Assembly: GCA_905214245.1 (NCBI GenBank)
Contig: CAJMLO010000061.1
Location: 1-5,862 of the forward strand
DNA length: 5,862 nucleotides
Direction: 5' to 3'
Source of the DNA: an uncultured bacterium
GTDB lineage: Bacteria > Bacillota > Clostridia > TANB77 > CAG-508
Positions 1 through 5,862 of this stretch are shown here, piece by piece. The notes beneath the pieces were generated by a model that saw only the letters and a list, made by a program, of their open reading frames with translations, did not search any database and had not been told where the DNA came from. Each line of letters opens with the position of its first letter. Positions within the stretch are counted from its first letter, which is position 1. The position numbers were made by a program, and so were the translations under genes.

Positions 1-1
1 T

Positions 2-2341
2 AATCAAGAAGTAAACTTTGAGAATTTAGAAAAAAGGCAGAAAAATGTTAAAGGCGAGATTGATAGCATAACACTTGAACTTGATAATACTAGAATGTCA
101 AAACAAGAGCTAAGCAAAGGCTTTTTAGAAATTCAATCTCAAAAGCAAAAAGCAGAGGAAACATTAAAATCTAAAACAGAAGAAAAAGCAAAATGTATGG
201 AAAAAATAAAAGCATTTGATGAAGAGTCAAATAGGCTTTCATATGAACTTAGAATGAAAGATTCTAGACTAAAATTTTTGCAAGAGACTGAAAAAGAAAA
301 AGAAGGATACATCAAAAGTGTAAAAGCACTACTTAAAGATACAGAAAATGAGCCAAGCCTAAAAAATGGAATGGAAGGTGTACTTGCAAATTTAATTTCT
401 GTTGATAAAAAATATGAAACAGCAATTGAAATGTGTCTTGGACAAGCCCTTCAAAATGTAGTAACACAAACAGAGCAAGATGCAAAAAGATTGGTAGAGC
501 ATTTAAGAAAAAACAATTTAGGTAGAGCATCATTTTTGCCAATATCTGCAGTTAAAGGTAAAAAACTTGATAAGATTAACAAAAGCAAAATAGATGGAAT
601 TGTAGAAATTGCATCAGACCTTGTAAAATATGATAAAAAATATGAACAAATTGTTCTAAGCCTTTTAGGAAAAACAGTTGTTGTAGAAAATATGGATATG
701 GCAATTGCTCTTGCAAAACAAAATTCGTATTCATTTAGAATAGTTACAATTGATGGAGATATTATAATCCCTACAGGAGCCATAAGTGGTGGTAGTGTAC
801 AAACAAAAACAGTTAATATTTTAGGTAGAAGTAGAGAAATAAGCGATCTTGAAAAAAATATCAAATCTATTAATGAAAAAATAGAAAAGATTGAAAAAGA
901 AAAAACGCAATATAGTGAATCATCTGCCGATATTATAGAAGAAGTAAGTAGACTTGAAAAAAGCTTGCAAGATATAGAAATTGTATATGCTACTGAAAAT
1001 CAAAAAATGGTTGCAGTTGAAGAAAATATTGCAAAACTTACTGCAAGAAGAGAAAAATTAAAAGAAGAAAATACAGAGCTCGAAGAGCAAAAAGAACAAG
1101 CAAATAATATAAAAGAAGAAAAACAAAAACAAATAGAAGAATTGACAAAACAAATAGATGAGCTAAATCTTGAAGTAGAAGAATTTGCAAATGGTAATAA
1201 AGAAAATCAAAAATATATTGATGATTTGAATTTTGATATTACAAATTTAAAAATTTCTGTATCTTCATTTGATGAAAGTGGAACTTCGATAGACGAAATG
1301 CTTGAAAGAATTAAACTTGATATTGAGAATAACACTAAGAGCATTGAAAATAAAAATGCAAATATTGAAGAAATGAACAAGGAAAATGAAGAGTTAAAGG
1401 ATGTTATAATTAAAAAAGAAAACGAGATTGAGCAAATAAAACAAAATGTTCAAGACAGTGGAAGTAAAGTTGAAGAATTAAAAAATGAAAGAAATGCTAA
1501 AAATGAAAGATTAGCAAAAACAGAAAATGAAATTAATTCTGAATTTGAGACATTGGAAGGGTTAAAAGAACAAATTGTAAAAATTGATGTTAAGAAAACA
1601 AAACTTGAGCAAGATTTAGAGCAAGTTGTAAATAAACTTTGGGAAGAATATGAGCTTACTCCAAATAGTGCTGGAGAATATAGGAAACCAAATAATGTAC
1701 AAGATACTCAAAAACAAGTAAATTACCTAAGAAATAAAATAAGGGATTTGGGAAGCATAAATATAGATTCGATAGAAGAATATAAAAAGACAAAAGAGAG
1801 ATATGACTTTATGTGTGAACAAAGACTTGACTTAGATAATACTGCATCAAAACTTAGAGGAGTTATTTCTGAGATGACAGAGACTATGAAAGTTCAATTT
1901 GCAGAGAAAATGAAATTGATTAATAAAAACTTTAATGAGGTTTTTGTTGAATTATTTGGTGGCGGAAAAGCAGAGCTAATACTTGAAGATGAAGAAAACA
2001 TTCTTGAATGTGGAATTGATATTCAAGTACAGCCAACAGGTAAGAAATTACAAAATATGATGCTTCTTTCTGGTGGAGAAAAAGCATTTACAGCAATAGC
2101 ACTTTTATTTGCTATATTAAAGATAAATCCTGCACCATTCTGCATACTTGATGAGATAGAGGCAGCACTTGATGATGTAAATGTATACAGATTTGCAGAA
2201 TATTTGAAAAAATTTAGCAAGGAAACTCAATTCTTAGTTATAACACATAGAAAAGGAACAATGGAAGCAGCAGACACAGTTTATGGTGTTACAATGGAAG
2301 AAAATGGAGTTAGCAAACTTTTATCAATGAGACTTGCTTAA
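2..2341 (+). CDS. smc: Chromosome segregation protein SMC (5'-truncated by window edge)
   Basis: This is the C-terminal 779 residues of the bacterial condensin ATPase SMC, which with ScpA and ScpB compacts and separates sister chromosomes. The frame is open from base 2; the ATG at 95 lies inside coiled coil and is not the real start, so the N-terminal head with Walker A is before the window. In order: Lys/Glu-rich coiled coil to about 355; the hinge from about 359 to 800, ending with the glycine-rich GAISGGSV; a long return coiled coil to about 1900; and the C-terminal ABC lobe. The lobe shows the signature LLSGGEKA (LSGGE at 2066-2080), Walker B ILDE (2144-2155, with the catalytic Glu at 2153-2155), the D-loop ALDD and the H-loop His in VITHRKGTM (2246-2248). 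It ends in VSKLLSMRLA, as typical bacterial SMC proteins do, so the 3' end is complete. In many Bacillota ftsY follows smc; here it does not. Confidence 0.97.
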   Translation, partial: NQEVNFENLEKRQKNVKGEIDSITLELDNTRMSKQELSKGFLEIQSQKQKAEETLKSKTEEKAKCMEKIKAFDEESNRLSYELRMKDSRLKFLQETEKEKEGYIKSVKALLKDTENEPSLKNGMEGVLANLISVDKKYETAIEMCLGQALQNVVTQTEQDAKRLVEHLRKNNLGRASFLPISAVKGKKLDKINKSKIDGIVEIASDLVKYDKKYEQIVLSLLGKTVVVENMDMAIALAKQNSYSFRIVTIDGDIIIPTGAISGGSVQTKTVNILGRSREISDLEKNIKSINEKIEKIEKEKTQYSESSADIIEEVSRLEKSLQDIEIVYATENQKMVAVEENIAKLTARREKLKEENTELEEQKEQANNIKEEKQKQIEELTKQIDELNLEVEEFANGNKENQKYIDDLNFDITNLKISVSSFDESGTSIDEMLERIKLDIENNTKSIENKNANIEEMNKENEELKDVIIKKENEIEQIKQNVQDSGSKVEELKNERNAKNERLAKTENEINSEFETLEGLKEQIVKIDVKKTKLEQDLEQVVNKLWEEYELTPNSAGEYRKPNNVQDTQKQVNYLRNKIRDLGSINIDSIEEYKKTKERYDFMCEQRLDLDNTASKLRGVISEMTETMKVQFAEKMKLINKNFNEVFVELFGGGKAELILEDEENILECGIDIQVQPTGKKLQNMMLLSGGEKAFTAIALLFAILKINPAPFCILDEIEAALDDVNVYRFAEYLKKFSKETQFLVITHRKGTMEAADTVYGVTMEENGVSKLLSMRLA

Positions 2342-2364
2342 AAACTAGTTCTAAAAATTGGACT

Positions 2365-2418
2365 TGCCACATATATATTAATTATCTTAAACAAATGGAG
2401 GTTAATATATATGTGGCA
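2365..2418 (+). promoter_or_regulatory. Inverted repeat enclosing the RBS and start codon of the Ca2+ ATPase gene
   Basis: Bases 2365-2381 and 2402-2418 are perfect reverse complements (17 bp; TGCCAC at the outer left, GTGGCA at the outer right, with an AT-rich inner part), and two G-T pairs may extend the stem inward. The unpaired loop contains the Shine-Dalgarno GGAGG (2397-2401), though its last G would be in a G-U pair. The ATG at 2411-2413 lies in the right arm. The right arm is followed by a T-rich run (2419-2426), so the element also resembles an intrinsic terminator for smc. In RNA it could hide the start codon or act as an attenuator. The pairing is seen directly; the regulatory role is inference. 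Confidence 0.6.
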
Positions 2419-5072
2419 TTGTTTTTATGTTGAAGAAGTTGCAAGAAAACTTGGCAGTAATATTAATACAGGACTAACAGAAGATGAAGTAAAAAAACGA
2501 AGGGACAAGTATGGAGAAAATAAATTAGATAAACAGAAAAAAGAAAGCTTGTTTAAAAGATTTATAAAACAATTTAATGATTTTATGATTATTATTTTGC
2601 TTATTGCTGCAGTTATATCTGCAGTTGTTGCTAAAATGCAAGGCACAGGAGACTATATAGATTCAATTATTATAATTGCCATAGTTGTAATAAATAGTAT
2701 CATGGGAGTAGTGCAAGAGGCTAAGGCAGAAAAATCGCTTGAAGCTTTAAAAAATATGTCTGCACCTGTTGCAAAGGTTAAAAGAAATGGAAGGATGATA
2801 GTTGTAAAATCATCAGAGCTTGTACCTGGGGATATTATTGAACTTGAAGCCGGAAATTATGTACCAGCTGATTGCAGACTTATAAATAGCCACAATTTAA
2901 AAATAGAAGAATCTAGCCTTACAGGCGAAACAGTTCCAATGATTAAGGAAGCAGGAAGTATTTTAGCCGAGAATACTGCACTTGGAGATATGACTAATAT
3001 GGCCTTTGCGACAACAATTGTAGTAAACGGACATGCAGAAGCAATTGTTACAGAAACTGGAATGCACACAAAAGTTGGACAAATTGCAAAAATGATTATA
3101 ACAGATGAAGCGCCACAGACACCAATTCAAAAGAAACTTGGCGAAGTTGGAAAAACACTTGGAATTGCATGTTTAATTATATGCGCAGTAATTTTTGTAA
3201 TAGGACTTCTTAAAAAGATTGAACCTGTGGAAATGTTTATGACATCTGTTGGACTTGCAGTTGCAGCAATTCCAGAAGGATTGCCTGCTATTGTTACAAT
3301 TATGCTTTCTATTGGAGTTACAAGAATGGCAAAAAAGAATAGCATTATAAGGAAACTACCTGCTGTTGAAACACTTGGAAGCAGTAGTGTAATATGTTCG
3401 GATAAAACAGGAACTCTAACACAAAACAAAATGGAAGTAACTAAAATTACAAATGGCAAGGGAGAAGTACTTAATCAAACCAAAGAATTTATACTTGAAC
3501 TTGCTACAATGTGTACAGATACGAAAATAGAAAAAACACAAGAGGGATTTAATATAGATGGAGAAGCAACCGAAGTTGCAATTACATCTTGTGCACTGCG
3601 AAATAATAAAAATAAAAATGATCTATATATAAATATGAAAAGAGTAAATGAACTTCCATTTGATTCTGATAGAAAAATGATGACGACAGTGCACTTAGTA
3701 AATGGAAAATACCGAGTTATAACAAAAGGAGCGCCAGATGTATTATTAAAAAGATGTACAAAATATTATGACAATGGAAATATAGTTTTGCTTGATAGTA
3801 GCAGAAGATTAAAAATTGAGCAAGAAAATAATAATATGGCAGAGCAGGCTTTAAGAGTAATTGCGGTTGCATATAGTGAATCGAATTCACTTCCAAGTAA
3901 AATAGATTCAACTACAATTGAAAATAATTTAATTTTTGTTGGATTGATAGGAATGATAGATCCACCAAGAGAAGGAGTAAAGGAAGCTGTTGCAACATGC
4001 AGAAGAGCAGGCATAAAAACTGTTATGATAACAGGAGATCATATTGCAACTGCAAAAGCAATTGCAAAAGAGCTTGGAATTTTGAAAGGAAACAATCTTG
4101 CGATAACAGGAGCAGAACTTGATAAAATAAATCAAAAAGAATTAGAAAAAAATATAATGGCCTACAGTGTTTTTGCAAGAGTAACACCTGAGCATAAAGT
4201 AAGAATAGTAAAAGCTTTTCAAAGTACAGGTGCAGTTGTTGCAATGACAGGTGATGGAGTAAATGATGCTCCTGCTTTAAAAAATGCTGATATAGGAATT
4301 GCAATGGGGCAAAACGGAACTGATGTTGCAAAAAATGCCTCTGATATGATTCTTACAGATGATAATTTTGTTACAATAGTAGAAGCTGTAAAACAGGGAA
4401 GAAACATTTTTGATAATATAAAAAAGGCAATTCATTTTTTACTTGCGACAAATATTGGAGAAATAGTAACAATATTTGTGCGGACTTTTGCTTGGGATAA
4501 AGTCACCACTTCTTGCAATACAGCTTTTGTGGGTAAATTTAGTTACAGATTCTTTTCCAGCAATCGCTCTTGGACTTGAAAAACCAGAAAAAGATATAAT
4601 GGAAAAGAAACCAAGAGATAGCAAGAAAAGTATTTTTGCAGATGGACTTTGGAGTAAAATATTTGCAGAAGGTATAATGATAGGCATGCTTACATTAATA
4701 AGTTATAGTATTGGAAATAAAATGTATGGAGAAGAAATCGCAAGAACAATGACATTTGTGTCACTTGGACTACTTGAACTAGTACATAGCTTTAATATAA
4801 AAAGTGAACAATCAATATTTAAAAGTGGTATTTTGGAAAATAAATATTTGATTTTGGCTTCTATAATAGGAGCATTACTACAAATAATTGTTGTAATAGT
4901 ACCTACTTTTGCAAATGTATTCAAATTAGTACCATTAAATGCAACTCAATGGTTATATACTTGGATAATATCATTAAGCCCAATTTTAATTATGGAGATA
5001 CAAAAGAAATTAAATGAAGTGAAATTTGGAAAGAAAATATATGAATATCAAACAGAAATAATAAATAGATAG
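2411..5072 (+). pseudogene. Calcium-transporting P-type ATPase, interrupted by a +1 frameshift
   Basis: This is a P2-type (SERCA/PMR1-like) cation pump of the inner membrane that would use ATP to export Ca2+. The start at 2411 has GGAGG nine bases upstream, and the N-terminus (FYVEEVARKLG, GLTEDEVKKR) fits the family. Visible parts: TM1-TM2 (about residues 57-102), actuator TGE (171-173), TM3 (250-267), TM4 with PEGLP (288-292), phosphorylation site DKTGT (Asp331), nucleotide-binding KGAPD (439-443) and hinge motif TGDGVND (613-619). TM5 carries TNIGEI (Asn681, Glu684). The frame then breaks: the upstream frame runs 32 unrelated residues to a TGA at 4577-4579, while the true sequence resumes in the next frame from GGA at 4482 and ends at TAG 5070-5072. 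Skipping one base near C4481 restores IFVGLLLG and an 886-residue protein, the usual family length, with NLVTD in TM6 (Asn709, Thr712, Asp713). The conserved Ca2+ ligands match SERCA site II and most of site I. It is either a recent null mutation or a sequencing error; unbroken, it would certainly be called a calcium ATPase. Exact cation choice is inferred. Confidence 0.92.
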
Positions 5073-5148
5073 AGAAAAGTACGCATTAGATTTTTGCACA
5101 TACATGTATATTAGGTTTTCTATATATTAAAGATAATCTAACTTTGTT
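5073..5148. other. Intergenic AT-rich stretch after the ATPase gene
   Basis: This stretch follows the ATPase stop codon and contains no plausible gene. A 7-bp inverted repeat (TTAGATT at 5086-5092 with AATCTAA at 5135-5141) and the small palindrome TACATGTA (5101-5108) are visible. TTGCAC at 5094-5099 could be a -35 element, but the best nearby -10 (TATATT at 5123-5128) is 23 bp away, too far for a convincing promoter. A promoter for the downstream PRC-barrel gene is therefore not identified. Confidence 0.4.
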
Positions 5149-5233
5149 AAAAAGCTATTCTAAATCTTTTATTATATGTAATCAAAATTTAATTTGTTAC
5201 ATATAATAATGTATGATAAAAGAATAGCTTTTT
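5149..5233. repeat. 85-nt two-tier palindrome, possible bidirectional terminator or leader structure
   Basis: Outer arms 5149-5161 and 5221-5233 are perfect 13-bp reverse complements (AAAAAGCTATTCT with AGAATAGCTTTTT). Inside them, 5169-5181 and 5197-5209 form a second perfect 13-bp pair (TTATTATATGTAA with TTACATATAATAA) around a 15-nt loop. A 7/11-nt internal loop separates the two stems. The A-run at the left base and T-run (5229-5234) at the right make it look like an intrinsic terminator readable from either side, which would end the ATPase transcript. It directly abuts the AAAGG of the next gene, so it could instead be a 5' leader structure controlling that gene. A small inverted-repeat mobile element is a third possibility, but no flanking target duplication is evident. 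Confidence 0.55.
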
Positions 5234-5235
5234 TG

Positions 5236-5240
5236 AAAGG
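5236..5240 (+). promoter_or_regulatory. Ribosome binding site of the PRC-barrel gene
   Basis: AAAGG lies eight bases before the ATG at 5249 and only two bases after the T-run of the palindrome. It supports the upstream start. A competing GGGGAG at 5251-5256 sits seven bases before the internal ATG at 5264, so both starts could be used. Confidence 0.6.
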
Positions 5241-5248
5241 AAAATAAT

Positions 5249-5482
5249 ATGGGGAGTAAAGGTATGGATTTTAAGCATAAAGAAGTTATTAATATAAATG
5301 ATGGAAAAAGGCTTGGATATGTACAAGATGTGTGTGCTGATTTGGAAAGTGGTACAATTACATCAATAATTGTACCAGGAAATAATAAGTTTATGGGAAT
5401 GTTTTCAGGAGGAAATGAAATAGTAATAGATTGGCAAAAAATAAAGTGCATAGGAGATGATGTGATTTTAGTTGAAATATAA
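5249..5482 (+). CDS. YlmC/YmxH-like PRC-barrel protein
   Basis: A 77-residue soluble protein of the YlmC/YmxH family, small PRC-barrel proteins widespread in spore-forming Bacillota and annotated as sporulation-associated; their molecular role is not established. The family pattern is clear: FKHKEVININDGKRLGYVQDVCADLESGTITSIIVP (given here only in outline: KEVIN at residues 11-15, DGKRLG at 18-23, IVPG at 41-44), then a glycine-containing turn and the closing strand IVIDWQKIKCIGDDVILVE, matching the family ending of type 'I.W..I..IG.DVILV'. Length is normal. There is no signal peptide or membrane segment. The start at 5249 has AAAGG (5236-5240) eight bases upstream; a second ATG at 5264 has GGGGAG (5251-5256) seven bases upstream and would give a 72-residue product. 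The longer form is preferred because family members usually have about eight residues before KEVIN. The gene stands alone between a palindrome and the strong promoters downstream. Confidence 0.85.
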   Translation: MGSKGMDFKHKEVININDGKRLGYVQDVCADLESGTITSIIVPGNNKFMGMFSGGNEIVIDWQKIKCIGDDVILVEI

Positions 5483-5535
5483 GGCTTTTTAGGATATGAA
5501 AATGGAAGCTTTTAACAGCTAAAATAAAAATGTAA

Positions 5536-5555
5536 AAATTTCTACAAATTTCTAC
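5536..5555 (+). repeat. Tandem 10-nt direct repeat upstream of promoter P1
   Basis: AAATTTCTAC occurs twice back to back (5536-5545 and 5546-5555), followed by a further A-run. It ends nine bases before the -35 hexamer of P1, where an UP element or an activator site would lie. The repeat is seen directly; any binding function is inferred. Confidence 0.6.
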
Positions 5556-5564
5556 AAAAAATGC

Positions 5565-5593
5565 TTGACTTTATTCAAGAAAAATGGTAACAT
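5565..5593 (+). promoter_or_regulatory. Promoter P1 (sigma-A type)
   Basis: The -35 is TTGACT (5565-5570) and the -10 is TAACAT (5588-5593), with a 17-bp spacer. The start point should be near 5600. The A/T-rich repeats just upstream could act as an UP element. It has one mismatch in the -35 and two in the -10, so it should be weaker than P2, 187 bp downstream. Together they resemble the tandem P1/P2 arrangement of rRNA operons. Confidence 0.6.
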
Positions 5594-5631
5594 AGTAAAT
5601 GTACTAAGTAACATATGAAAAACATATTAAT

Positions 5632-5691
5632 TAAATTAGTTTGTGAGAGACAAAAAGATACAAAAAACAACAAAAACTAGTTTATTATTTT
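5632..5691 (+). terminator. Possible hairpin with T-rich tail downstream of P1
   Basis: TAAATTAGTTT (5632-5642) pairs with AAACTAGTTTA (5674-5684), 11 bp with one G-T pair, plus two further pairs after one mismatch. The loop is about 25-31 nt and A-rich. The tail at 5681-5691 is TTTATTATTTT. The stem is AT-rich, so as a terminator it would be weak; it might attenuate transcripts from P1 or mark the end of a roughly 90-nt RNA. Confidence 0.25.
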
Positions 5692-5751
5692 GCACTTTTA
5701 AAGGTCAATTTTAAACACAAAAAAATAATTTAAAAAACTTTAAAAAAAGTG

Positions 5752-5780
5752 TTGACAATTCAAAAATTACATAGTATAAT
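5752..5780 (+). promoter_or_regulatory. Promoter P2, perfect sigma-A consensus with UP-like A-tracts
   Basis: The -35 is TTGACA (5752-5757) and the -10 is TATAAT (5775-5780), both exact consensus, with the optimal 17-bp spacer. Upstream, 5719-5750 is almost entirely A/T with three A-runs at roughly helical spacing, as expected for an UP element contacting the RNA polymerase alpha subunits. Transcription should start near 5787. Such a strong promoter without a following start codon or ribosome binding site points to a stable RNA; an rRNA operon is the most likely target. Confidence 0.88.
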
Positions 5781-5787
5781 ACAAAAC

Positions 5788-5807
5788 GTTCCAACAAAAC
5801 AAGGAAC
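5788..5807 (+). other. Small hairpin at the 5' end of the P2 transcript
   Basis: GTTCC (5788-5792) can pair with GGAAC (5803-5807) around a 10-nt A-rich loop. It would form at the very 5' end of the P2 transcript, where a stem can protect RNA or take part in leader processing. The stem has only five pairs, so a chance occurrence is possible. Confidence 0.3.
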
Positions 5808-5815
5808 ACAAAAAA

Positions 5816-5857
5816 GTACATTGAAAAGTAAACAATAAACTTTGAGAAACCAATAAA
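5816..5857 (+). promoter_or_regulatory. boxA-like leader segment with imperfect internal repeat
   Basis: The segment starting GTACATTGAAAAGTAAACA (5816-5834) resembles the CTTTGAAAAC-type boxA/leader sequence found before 16S and 23S genes in Bacillota, which loads the Nus antitermination factors. A shorter related copy follows: TTGAGAAACCAATAAA (5842-5857) versus TTGAAAAGTAAACAATAAA (5821-5839). This supports a stable-RNA operon just downstream. The match is from memory of the family pattern, not from an alignment. Confidence 0.4.
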
Positions 5858-5862
5858 GCGGT

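Larger units (their letters stand above)
5483..5862. other. Gene-free regulatory region with tandem promoters and a probable stable-RNA leader
   Basis: No believable protein gene occurs in these 380 bases on either strand. The region holds, in order: a short stretch after the PRC-barrel gene with no convincing terminator, a 10-nt tandem repeat, promoter P1, a hairpin with a T-rich tail, a poly-A-tract stretch, the very strong promoter P2, a small hairpin at the predicted transcript start and a boxA-like leader. The combination of two tandem sigma-A promoters, A-rich upstream elements and an untranslated antiterminator-like leader is what rRNA operons of Bacillota look like. No recognisable 16S start is reached before the window ends. 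Confidence 0.6.

Noticed and set aside
95..97. ATG at 95 as the start of smc
   Set aside because: The frame is open upstream to the window edge with coiled-coil composition, and a complete SMC needs a Walker A head before this point.
333..864. Minus-strand open frames opposite smc
   Set aside because: They are low-complexity Leu/Phe/Ser-rich shadows of the Lys/Glu-rich coding strand, with no ribosome binding sites or family resemblance.
2358..2388. Promoter for the ATPase gene (TTGGAC, 19-bp spacer, TATCTT)
   Set aside because: Both hexamers are imperfect, the spacer is long and the elements overlap the inverted repeat; not strong enough to list as a feature.
3717..4407. Several overlapping minus-strand open frames opposite the ATPase gene
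   Set aside because: They are antisense shadows of a conserved gene, mutually overlapping and compositionally odd.
4476..5072. Open frame starting at TTG 4476 as a separate small membrane protein gene
   Set aside because: It is the continuous C-terminal part of the calcium ATPase (TM6 to TM10) after a one-base shift; there is no ribosome binding site before 4476 and the first residues match the middle of the pump.
5149..5233. CRISPR repeat or insertion sequence interpretation of the palindrome
   Set aside because: It is a single copy in this window, with no spacer-repeat periodicity, no transposase and no evident target-site duplication.
5197..5451. Minus-strand open frame opposite the PRC-barrel gene
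   Set aside because: The plus strand matches a known small-protein family along its full length; the antisense frame does not and extends into the palindrome.
5483..5530. Terminator after the PRC-barrel gene
   Set aside because: Only a 5-bp AT stem (TTTTA/TAAAA) is available and no clear T-run follows a GC-rich stem.

Overview
This is an AT-rich window of bacterial chromosome. A chromosomal SMC protein, a Bacillota-type cation pump, a YlmC/YmxH-type PRC-barrel protein (a family typical of spore-forming Bacillota), A-rich codons and consensus GGAGG/AAAGG ribosome binding sites together suggest a low-GC Clostridia-like member of the Bacillota. The genus cannot be told from the sequence alone. 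All protein genes lie on the + strand.

Layout: (1) Positions 2-2341 hold the C-terminal part of smc: coiled coil, hinge, second coiled coil and the C-terminal ATPase lobe. The N-terminal Walker A part lies before the window. (2) Positions 2342-2410 are a short gap with a strong 17-bp inverted repeat. Its loop carries the ribosome binding site of the next gene and its right arm contains that gene's start codon. (3) Positions 2411-5072 encode a full-length Ca2+-type P-type ATPase (about 886 residues when repaired), interrupted by one extra base near 4481. The break falls between membrane helices 5 and 6; everything else in the gene looks intact. (4) Positions 5073-5248 are intergenic, dominated by an 85-nt two-tier palindrome that ends in a T-run just before the ribosome binding site of the next gene. 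(5) Positions 5249-5482 encode a small YlmC/YmxH-like PRC-barrel protein. (6) Positions 5483-5862 contain no protein gene. They carry two tandem sigma-A-type promoters, the second with perfect TTGACA and TATAAT hexamers 17 bp apart and A-tract-rich upstream DNA. A leader with a boxA-like TTGAAAA segment follows. This is the architecture of a stable-RNA (most likely rRNA) operon whose structural genes start just beyond the window.

The genes do not form an obvious pathway: chromosome organisation (SMC), calcium export (ATPase) and a sporulation-associated small protein sit next to each other, each preceded by its own structured intergenic element. I see no CRISPR array, transposase, phage gene, defence module or tRNA. 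The window is mostly ordinary core chromosome. The best second looks are the pump frameshift, the start-codon hairpin, the palindrome before the PRC-barrel gene, and the strong tandem promoters at the right end.
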